The position numbers and the translations under genes are program-made. Source: UBA1351 sp964627665 (GTDB taxonomy: Bacteria > Bacillota > Clostridia > Lachnospirales > Vallitaleaceae). From it: a stretch of 16,388 bases of DNA. Positions 6,668 to 13,066 of the stretch are shown here, piece by piece (the stretch's first letter is position 1; each line of letters begins with the position of its first letter). Location of the stretch: assembly GCA_964627665.1 (NCBI GenBank), contig CAZVKG010000079.1:1-16388 (forward strand), in the 5' to 3' direction. The notes beneath the pieces were generated by a model. That model was given only the letters and a program-made list of their open reading frames with translations, had not been told where the DNA came from and searched no databases.

Positions 6668-9136
6668 ATGAATATTCCATTTAATGTATCAGCACGTATG
6701 GCATTATTGATTGGAAGAGAAAGTATACCAAGTTCAAATGGAGCTATTGGAGAAGTCGTAAAAAATGGATATGATGCAGATGCATCAGAAATTACGGTTA
6801 TTTTCGATGTGCCATTTTATGAAGTGCCAAAAACTATATTAAAAGATAGATTTACAAACTTGATAAACAAATATAAAAAAATGAGATGTTTTTCTAGTGA
6901 TGTTATTTCAAATGTAAGTAGCTTGTATGAAGAACAAGGTGAATTTTTTGTGTTGATTAATCAAGAAATTGAGAGTAAGGTTTTGTACAGATTCTTCAAT
7001 TCATTTAACAGAATTATTTTCATTGATAATGGTGAAGGAATGACAAGTGAAATAATAAAAAAATATTGGATGACTATAGGGACTCATAATAAACTTTCTA
7101 ATACTAAAACAAAAAATGGCAGAAATAGGGTTGGCTCAAAAGGTATCGGAAGATTTTCACTTGATAAGTTAGGTGAAAACTGTGAAATGAGTACCAAGGG
7201 TGAGAACAATGATTTGGTCAAATGGCTTATTAGTTGGAATGATTTTGAAAAAGAAGAGGCAGTGATTACAGATATAAATGCATCACTTGATGAATTTTCA
7301 GATTTAAAATATAAAGATATCATTTTGCAAAAAGTTGAAAATATATCAAAAACTGTTGATATGCCGAGCTACGATTATAAATCTGGAACAATAATTAGTA
7401 TAAGTTCTTTAAGAGAGCAATGGAATATTGAAAGATTAATAAAATTGAAGAGAGATTTGTTAAGTTTAATACCGATTAATATTTTCAATCCTTTTAGAAT
7501 TTATTTTATATCAAATCAATTTCCTGAATTGTCAGAAGAAATTAAAAGACCTATGCTTTCAGATTTTGATTATAGAGTGAAATTCACATTGAAAAAAGAT
7601 GTTTTTGAAGCTAAAATAGAAAGAAGTGAATTTAATTATCATATAATGAATTCAGAACTAACCGAGTTGATATTAAAGAATCTGGAAAGTAAATATAAAG
7701 AAAATGAATTGATAAAGCATAGCTTAGAATGTTCAAAATATCGTTTCAAAATTGATGATATTATTGATCCAAATATTGAAACTGAAGTAGTAAAGAAAAT
7801 AGGTGATTTTTCTTTCGCCTTTGACTATTTTAAACTTACAACAACCAGGGATGATACTAAAAAGTACTTTTATAAAACATTCAACTCAAGAGACCGAAAA
7901 GTATTTTTGGAAGAAAATTCAGGTGTTAAAATATATAGAGATGGATTTAGAGTAAGACCATATGGTGAAAAGGAATCATATTCTTACGACTGGTTAGGAT
8001 TAGGACTTAAGGCCACGGCAAATCCTGCGTCTATGACACATAAAGGTGGAACTTGGTATATAAGACCTAACCAGATATTTGGTCGAGTTAATATATCAAG
8101 AGATAATAATCCAAAGTTGTTAGATAATGCAAGTAGACAAGGAATTGATCAAAGTGGTGAATTTGAGACGTTTGCTAATGTACTGCAATATCTGATAAGT
8201 TTATTTGAAAAAGACAGGGTAATCGTAGCTACTTCAATATTACAGTTTAATAAAGATGAAATCGAAAAGCAAAATAGGCAAAGAGAGTTAAAAAAGGCTA
8301 TTGCAAAAGTAGAAAATAATCAAGATACTACAAATGAAGAAACAAAGAATATTGTAGAAAGCTTTAGACAACAAGAAGAAGAAATAAAAGCATTGAATTA
8401 TGAACTGAATATTTTGAAAAGTTATTCAACTTCAAGTATGTTTACAAGAGTATTTTCACATGAGATAAATCATGTGAATAACAACTTGGTTTCTAAAATT
8501 GATCAAATAACGCCTCTTATATTTCGAATAATAACTGAACAACAATTAGAAGGCATTGAAGAAAGACATAATCCATTTATTAGTTTAAAGTCAATGAAAG
8601 AAGATATTGGGGTTTTGGATTCATATATTACAATCATGACTAGTAATTCGATTAAAGATAAAAGAAAAAGAAAAGATACAGATATGTACGTATATTTTAA
8701 TAAGATGAAGGAAAATTGGAGTCAGATATTAAGTGCAAGGGATATCGATATCAATATCAACTCAGATAGATTTACTTTTAAATGCTTTGACTTTGACGTT
8801 TTTTCAATAGTCACAAATTTAATAATCAATTCTTCGGAAGCATTTCTAGAAGAACACTTTAATGGGGAAAGAAAAATAATATTAGAGGCAAAGAATATTA
8901 ATGGAGAGTTTGTTCTACAATATAGTGATTCCGGACCTGGACTGAATGAAAGAATAAAGAATCCGTATGATATTTTTGAAAAAGAATTTACTACTAAAAA
9001 GAATGGAACAGGCATAGGTATGTGGATATTACAAACCCTTGTCAACGAATATAAAGGTACTGTCACGCTTAAAGATGTTAAGAATGGTTTTAATTTAGAT
9101 ATTGTTTTTCCTAAAGGAGTGAAAGAAATTGGATAA
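6668..9136 (+). CDS. Double-GHKL ATPase: N-terminal Hsp90/MORC-like domain fused to C-terminal histidine-kinase-like module
   Basis: An 822-residue cytoplasmic protein with no signal peptide or membrane segment seen. The N-terminal GHKL fold (Hsp90/MutL/MORC type) shows an N-box with E29, N33 and D36, the G1 motif DNGEGM at 120-125, and the glycine lid GSKGIG at 156-161. A middle region (about 250-530) is unassigned. A coiled coil (about 535-595) leads to an H-box, SHEINHVNNNL, with H598 in the phospho-acceptor position of NtrB-like kinases. The second GHKL domain has N717 and N721, DSGPGL at 754-759, an F-box (FTTKK) and GTGIG at 780-784. GGAGGA at 6654-6659 supports the start, 39 bases after hsdS and with no room for a promoter. 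The next gene, a receiver-like protein, overlaps by 8 bases, suggesting a kinase/receiver pair. Kinase activity is inferred. Confidence 0.85.
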   Translation: MNIPFNVSARMALLIGRESIPSSNGAIGEVVKNGYDADASEITVIFDVPFYEVPKTILKDRFTNLINKYKKMRCFSSDVISNVSSLYEEQGEFFVLINQEIESKVLYRFFNSFNRIIFIDNGEGMTSEIIKKYWMTIGTHNKLSNTKTKNGRNRVGSKGIGRFSLDKLGENCEMSTKGENNDLVKWLISWNDFEKEEAVITDINASLDEFSDLKYKDIILQKVENISKTVDMPSYDYKSGTIISISSLREQWNIERLIKLKRDLLSLIPINIFNPFRIYFISNQFPELSEEIKRPMLSDFDYRVKFTLKKDVFEAKIERSEFNYHIMNSELTELILKNLESKYKENELIKHSLECSKYRFKIDDIIDPNIETEVVKKIGDFSFAFDYFKLTTTRDDTKKYFYKTFNSRDRKVFLEENSGVKIYRDGFRVRPYGEKESYSYDWLGLGLKATANPASMTHKGGTWYIRPNQIFGRVNISRDNNPKLLDNASRQGIDQSGEFETFANVLQYLISLFEKDRVIVATSILQFNKDEIEKQNRQRELKKAIAKVENNQDTTNEETKNIVESFRQQEEEIKALNYELNILKSYSTSSMFTRVFSHEINHVNNNLVSKIDQITPLIFRIITEQQLEGIEERHNPFISLKSMKEDIGVLDSYITIMTSNSIKDKRKRKDTDMYVYFNKMKENWSQILSARDIDININSDRFTFKCFDFDVFSIVTNLIINSSEAFLEEHFNGERKIILEAKNINGEFVLQYSDSGPGLNERIKNPYDIFEKEFTTKKNGTGIGMWILQTLVNEYKGTVTLKDVKNGFNLDIVFPKGVKEIG

Positions 9137-9764
9137 ATATAGAATTGCGGTTATAGATGATAATGGGACAAAGTTAGATGTGCTTAGAAATGACTTTGAA
9201 CTTTATGCACCATCATTTGATACGGTAGGAATTATTGTGAATGATGCTTCGTGGACAAAAGAAAAAATTATCCAAAAATTAAAAGATAATGAAATTGATG
9301 CAGTTGTTATTGATTATTTGCTTAAATCAACATCTAATGGCGTATCTTTTAATGGAGATAAAGTAGTAAATGAGCTTATATTAGAATTTAGAAATTTACC
9401 AGTTATCATGATTTCAGAGGTTAAACAACAAGCTGTGGAAAGTGATATCAATGAATTTCATTTTATTGATAGGAGAGAATTTTCTCAATCACGTGAAGGG
9501 TATTTATTACAGATTAAAAAGTTAATAGATAATGCTAAAAAAATAGAGAAAGAATCCGAAGATGAAATCATAAGATTACTTAATAAAAACATACTAACCG
9601 ATGATGAAAAGCTTAAATTAGTTAAATTGGATAACTTCCTAGAAGAGTCTTTATTATATGAAAGCAGGTTACCAAATTATTATAAAGACATAAAAATTGG
9701 TGAGACATTAACTGAACATATAAATGCCTTAGACAAAATATTGATGAGGTTAGATGATGAATAG
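9129..9764 (+). CDS. Divergent response-regulator receiver protein with C-terminal helical extension
   Basis: Encodes 211 residues. Residues about 3-125 fit a CheY-like receiver: acidic pair D10-D11 after the first strand, likely phospho-acceptor D62 (AVVIDYLL), and S96 (VIMIS) at the switch Ser/Thr position. The usual Lys after the fifth strand is not apparent (FIDRREF at 112-118), so the domain is diverged. Residues 125-211 are charged and helical, without a DNA-binding HTH that I can see, so the output is probably protein contact. The only usable start is TTG at 9129, supported by AAAGGAG at 9113-9119. It overlaps the ATPase stop by 8 bases and the HNH start in turn, so the products are probably made in fixed ratio. 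It is the natural partner of the upstream H-box protein. Confidence 0.78.
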   Translation: MDKYRIAVIDDNGTKLDVLRNDFELYAPSFDTVGIIVNDASWTKEKIIQKLKDNEIDAVVIDYLLKSTSNGVSFNGDKVVNELILEFRNLPVIMISEVKQQAVESDINEFHFIDRREFSQSREGYLLQIKKLIDNAKKIEKESEDEIIRLLNKNILTDDEKLKLVKLDNFLEESLLYESRLPNYYKDIKIGETLTEHINALDKILMRLDDE

Positions 9765-10362
9765 CTTTAGAGAAAAAACACCTGTTAGAACACAACTTGA
9801 AATAGAAAAATATACTGATGGATTAACATTTAAGCAACTTCGTAACGATTTTAATGGAAGGTGTGGGTATTGTGATACTTCAGATAAATATATGACTATT
9901 AACTACTTTGAGCCAGATCATTTTAAACCTAGAAAGAAATTTATCCATTTAGAACATGAATATAGCAATTTGGTGTATTCATGTAAGAATTGTAATATGT
10001 TTAAAAGTTCGTATTGGGTATGTGAAGATGAAAATATATGTGAAAATGAATCTGGGACTGAAGGAATGATAGATCCATGTTCTAAAAGATATACTAGATT
10101 ATTTCATAGAAAAGCAAATGGTCAAGTGAGGATGACGGAAGATCCAATGAGCAAGTTCATATATAAACGGTTGAAGTTATATTTGCAAAAGAGAACATTT
10201 TATTTTCAAGTAGATCAAATAGATTACAAAATAGATAAAATAATTAACCATAAAAATAAAGATCGATTGACAGTTGATGAAATGCTTGCTCTTTATAAAA
10301 TTAAAGATGAAATAGCTAAACTTGTTAATAATGTTGAGCTTGCATATAAACTGAAAGAATAG
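9757..10362 (+). CDS. HNH endonuclease with Cys4 zinc knuckle
   Basis: A nuclease of about 201 residues. The catalytic module sits at residues 36-84: C36-x2-C39, then PDHF with D54-H55 as the DH of the HNH motif, the central N71 (EYSNLVYS), and C76-x2-C79-N80 with K83. The four Cys residues form a structural zinc site, as in McrA-like and PtuB (Septu) HNH proteins. Residues 100-201 are charged and helical and have no assigned fold. Two ATGs are possible (9754 and 9757). GAGG at 9746-9749 gives better spacing to 9757. Either start overlaps the receiver gene's stop, so translation is coupled. A methyltransferase follows 12 bases later, suggesting a restriction partner. The target and the trigger are unknown. 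Confidence 0.87.
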   Translation: MNSFREKTPVRTQLEIEKYTDGLTFKQLRNDFNGRCGYCDTSDKYMTINYFEPDHFKPRKKFIHLEHEYSNLVYSCKNCNMFKSSYWVCEDENICENESGTEGMIDPCSKRYTRLFHRKANGQVRMTEDPMSKFIYKRLKLYLQKRTFYFQVDQIDYKIDKIINHKNKDRLTVDEMLALYKIKDEIAKLVNNVELAYKLKE

Positions 10363-10374
10363 TGAGAATATAAG

Positions 10375-11796
10375 ATGAATGAGAAATGCCAAAAGTTTAC
10401 ACCTGTTGAAATTGTAAAGGATATGATTGATTTGGCGGAATATAAACAGGATATTATAAATAAAAAGTTTTTGGAAAATGCATCGGGTGATGGAGTTATA
10501 TTTCTTGAAGTTCTTAGACAATATATTGAAGTATCCATTAAAGAAGGATATTCCTTGGAAGAAATTAAACAGGGAATAGAAAAGAATTTACATGCATTTG
10601 AAATTGATAAAAAACACTACCTTCAATGTAAAAGAAGCGCAGATCAAATTGCATCGATATTTGGCATCTTTGATGTGAGATGGTGTATTAGGAAGAAAGA
10701 TTTTCTAAAAACTAATATTAATTTAAAATATGACTTCATTATTGGTAACCCACCATATATAAAATACAATGATTTATCTGAAAAAAACAGACAATTAATA
10801 GTTAATAGATTTAATTCGTGTGAACATGGTAAACCAGACTATTGTTATGCTTTTATTGAAAAAAGTATCGATATTCTTAAAGAAAATGGAGTGCTTGTAT
10901 ATTTGATTCCAAATAGTATTTTTAAAAACAGGTTTGGGGATATTATTAGGGAAAAAATGCTTACCGGTATAGAGATAATAAGAGATTTTACATCTATATA
11001 TTTGTTTGAGGCGTTGACACATTCTGCAATTATTAAGTTTAGAAATAATTCAAATAAAAAAACTATAAATTATGAAGACGTGGTGGATAAAAAAACGATA
11101 GTTCTGCAAAAAAAAAATTTAGGGAATCCTTGGATTTTTGATAATAAATATATCAATTTTGGGGAGCATAAATTTGGAGAATTCTTTAAAGCAAGTAGCG
11201 CCATTGCAACTTTGTATAATAAGGCTTTTCTAATAGATAAATACAATGAAGAAGGTAATAGTACATTAGTAAATGGTACTGAAATCGAGAATGAAAATAT
11301 TAGAAAAGCAGTATCTTTAAAATCTTTACGAATGAAAATCGAAAAGTATATTATTTTTCCTTACTATTTTGACGTAGACGGTGAATTAAATAAATATTCA
11401 CCAGAAGAATTTGAAATATCTTCAAGTGGGACTGCTGAACATTTGAAAAAGTTTTTAAATAAGTTGGAAAACAGAAAAAGTGATAAGAATGCTAATTGGT
11501 TTGAATATGGCCGTACGCAAGCTATAAAAAAAATGAATCAAAGTAAATTGATTGTTTCTAAAATTTTCACAAGTGAAATCAAAGTTTATGAACTCGATGA
11601 AAATACAATTCCATATTCGGGCAATATTGTTATCAAGAACTCAAATCTCCCGTTGAGTATTGCAAAAGATATTCTTCTTAGTAATGAGTTTCTTGAATAT
11701 GCAAAAAAAATTGGGACAGATGCAGCAAGTAATTCGCATCAAATTTCTGCGAAAAATATTAACGAGTTTAAGTTTGATATTCAGAAGTATCTTTGA
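10375..11796 (+). CDS. N6-adenine DNA methyltransferase, M.TaqI/Eco57I type
   Basis: Encodes 473 residues. The N-terminal KFTP element (7-10) leads into the Rossmann-like catalytic domain: motif I ENASGDG at 34-40, an acidic residue in motif II (FEID, about residue 75), and catalytic motif IV NPPY at 125-128, the form typical of N6-adenine enzymes. The C-terminal half (about 250-473) matches in size and position the TaqI-like target-recognition domain. It differs from the hsdM product, which has NPPF and no recognition domain, so it should act alone. A weak GTGAG-type ribosome site lies in the 12-base gap after the HNH gene. It is the last gene of the unit. It probably protects host DNA from the HNH nuclease, but an orphan methyltransferase is possible. 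Confidence 0.9.
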   Translation: MNEKCQKFTPVEIVKDMIDLAEYKQDIINKKFLENASGDGVIFLEVLRQYIEVSIKEGYSLEEIKQGIEKNLHAFEIDKKHYLQCKRSADQIASIFGIFDVRWCIRKKDFLKTNINLKYDFIIGNPPYIKYNDLSEKNRQLIVNRFNSCEHGKPDYCYAFIEKSIDILKENGVLVYLIPNSIFKNRFGDIIREKMLTGIEIIRDFTSIYLFEALTHSAIIKFRNNSNKKTINYEDVVDKKTIVLQKKNLGNPWIFDNKYINFGEHKFGEFFKASSAIATLYNKAFLIDKYNEEGNSTLVNGTEIENENIRKAVSLKSLRMKIEKYIIFPYYFDVDGELNKYSPEEFEISSSGTAEHLKKFLNKLENRKSDKNANWFEYGRTQAIKKMNQSKLIVSKIFTSEIKVYELDENTIPYSGNIVIKNSNLPLSIAKDILLSNEFLEYAKKIGTDAASNSHQISAKNINEFKFDIQKYL

Positions 11797-11876
11797 TATC
11801 TATAAATTATGATAGATCCTTTAAATTGGATTTGTGGATGTAAGCAACTGAGATACCTGTGAGATGTCCTTCTTTT
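11797..11876. other. Short gap between defence operon and PBECR4 remnant
   Basis: This 80-base gap lies between convergent genes. It shows only weak AT-rich hairpins (for example ATCTAT/ATAGAT near 11800-11815) without a clear T run. No convincing terminator or gene is seen. Confidence 0.4.
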
Positions 11877-12667
11877 CTAGAGCACATTCATAATTGGAAA
11901 GTATTTAAGATTATAAGTATTATATTTGATATTAGGAAAAAAATCACGGAGTTTATCAAGACACTCAGTTTTTGAAGGATCATAATCAATAAAAGATATT
12001 ATTTGCCTTGTTATATACCTTGACATCCTTTTTTAGAGTCTTAATAAGTTGGGCGATTTGATCATGATCAATGATATCATGAAGGATGTACTTGTCATCT
12101 TGAAGTTCATGTATTTCAAGTTTTTTACTGAGACCGGTCTATTTAAACGAGTATCTTTTTCTTGTATAACAAGAATGAGTTTAAAAAGTAGGGTTCTTGT
12201 GGTTTGTTTTCATCTTTGGCAAAGACAAGGTGCAGGTAATCAATACCAATTACACGAAAGGTTGTGTATTTACCTTTTTTATTTTTTGATTGTGAATTGT
12301 CAAAGTGAAAAGATTTTGCATTGGTTAGTAATGAATGAATGTTTTCGGTAGTCAAATATTCTATACTATCTTTGGCTCTATTATTCCACAGATTTGAAGG
12401 TAGAATCTTTGAAAGTTCTCTAACTTCAATTGATTCACAAATAAGACTACTGAGAACGTTGTCTGCAGTAACCTGATAATTGGATTTATTTAAATAACTT
12501 GTAATAGTTGGAATATGATCACGAAATTTATGAATCCCGATTAAGTGGGGAATATGTTTTTTGCGGAATATTAATTCTACAATTTGACCATTGGATAGAT
12601 AATATTTGTATTTTTTTGTAAAGAAGTCATCGAATGTTGTGTCGATGAGCTGGAATGTATTTTTCAT
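11877..12667 (-). pseudogene. PBECR4-type nuclease (putative toxin), 3' part frameshifted
   Basis: The uninterrupted frame encodes 174 residues (12667 down to 12143). It matches the PBECR4 family (phage Barnase-EndoU-ColicinE5/D-RelE-like nuclease) by the pattern IVELIFRKKHIPHLIGIHKF near the start and YLHLVFAKDENK...PYFLNSFLLYKK near the end. Reading on shows coding sequence beyond the stop if three single-base indels are corrected, all in homopolymers: 12156-12160, 12121-12126 and 11991-11994. The restored protein has about 263 residues and continues VSVKKLEIHELQDD..., ...DPSKTECLDKLRDFFP..., ending at 11877-11879. The start has GAGGGG at 12673-12678. Transcription comes from the structured-RNA promoter upstream. 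Whether the 174-residue form is active is unknown; the indels could be real decay or sequencing error. Confidence 0.72.
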
Positions 12668-12680
12668 GGTTTCCCCTCAT

Positions 12681-12710
12681 AAAAAAATAAAACACCCGCT
12701 TAGGTGCTTT
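12681..12710 (-). terminator. Rho-independent terminator between structured RNA and PBECR4 gene
   Basis: On the minus strand AAGCACC pairs with GGGTGTTT, with one G-U pair and a 5-6 base loop, followed by TTATTTTTTT. It ends only a few bases before the GAGGGG ribosome site of the toxin gene, so toxin expression must depend on readthrough or antitermination. Confidence 0.82.
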
Positions 12711-12859
12711 ACTTATAATATGCTAGTAATATAACTCACGAGCTATATTCCGGGTCCTAAGTATATACCACCACTAGCTGATGCCACATACTATTGCAAC
12801 TAGGTTGCACGGATAGTAGAGTGTTTACGTGTCTACCCACGGCAACACCGAAGTGCTAC
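12681..12859 (-). ncRNA. Structured small RNA or leader upstream of the PBECR4 gene
   Basis: A roughly 180-nt transcript is bounded by a near-consensus promoter and a Rho-independent terminator. Visible pairing, in plus-strand coordinates: a 7-bp hairpin with a UUCG tetraloop (12842-12859); a hairpin TGCAAC/GTTGCA with loop TAG (12795-12809), extended by ACTAT/ATAGT across a 3-base bulge; a long AU hairpin of about 9 bp (12728-12749); and a long-range GCTAGT/ACTAGC stem (12722-12727 with 12773-12778) that encloses it. The density of pairing in an otherwise non-coding stretch argues for a selected structure. The layout promoter-RNA-terminator-toxin is that of type III toxin-antitoxin loci (ToxI/CptI/TenpI class), but I see no tandem repeats. 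A cis-acting attenuator is the main alternative. Confidence 0.68.
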
Positions 12860-12865
12860 GTTAGT

Positions 12866-12893
12866 AGTATAACACATTTGGAATAGTAGTCAA
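12866..12893 (-). promoter_or_regulatory. Promoter of the structured RNA / PBECR4 unit
   Basis: On the minus strand TTGACT (12888-12893) and TATACT (12866-12871) are separated by 16 bases, one of the strongest core promoters in the window. The start would fall near 12859, exactly where the UUCG hairpin begins. Confidence 0.75.
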
Positions 12894-12946
12894 TTTTTAC
12901 AAAAATAATTTGTTTCCACATACATGGTTTAAAACTCTATGCTAAC

Positions 12947-12981
12947 GGATAGGCAAATCCATCATATATATGTGTCTATCC
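12947..12981. promoter_or_regulatory. Inverted repeat upstream of the GH43 promoter
   Basis: GGATAG (12947-12952) and CTATCC (12976-12981) form a perfect 6-base inverted repeat with a 23-base gap, just upstream of the GH43 -35 box. It may be an operator, for example for the nearby AraC-type regulator, but it could be chance. Nothing else but the promoters is seen in 12894-13066. Confidence 0.3.
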
Positions 12982-12985
12982 ATCA

Positions 12986-13014
12986 TTGCATTGCATCTTC
13001 AATCTTTATATAAT
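12986..13014 (+). promoter_or_regulatory. Promoter of the GH43 gene
   Basis: TTGCAT (12986-12991) and TATAAT (13009-13014) have a 17-base spacer. Transcription would start near 13021, leaving a leader of about 45 bases with AAGGAG at 13052-13057 before the ATG at 13067. Confidence 0.7.
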
Positions 13015-13066
13015 TTTTATGGGACTGTAGTAGAAGATAGATTTATATGCGAAGGAGAAGGGACTT

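Noticed and set aside
12049..12351. 100-residue plus-strand open frame opposite the PBECR4 gene
   Set aside because: It has no convincing ribosome site or recognisable motif and lies opposite a minus-strand frame with clear family pattern, so it is a shadow.
12681..12859. Tandem repeats as in ToxI/CptI antitoxins
   Set aside because: No unit of 30-40 bases repeats within the RNA; only hairpins are seen.
12681..12859. T-box, SRP RNA, 6S RNA or tmRNA
   Set aside because: The T-box AGGGTGG element, the SRP GGTGC/GGAA core, the long closed 6S hairpin and a tRNA-like end are all absent.
199..12900. Direct repeat of the tRNA 3' end as an att site
   Set aside because: I looked for GGTTCGAATC-like sequence at the far side of the island and found none. 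No integrase or transposase frame exists in the window.
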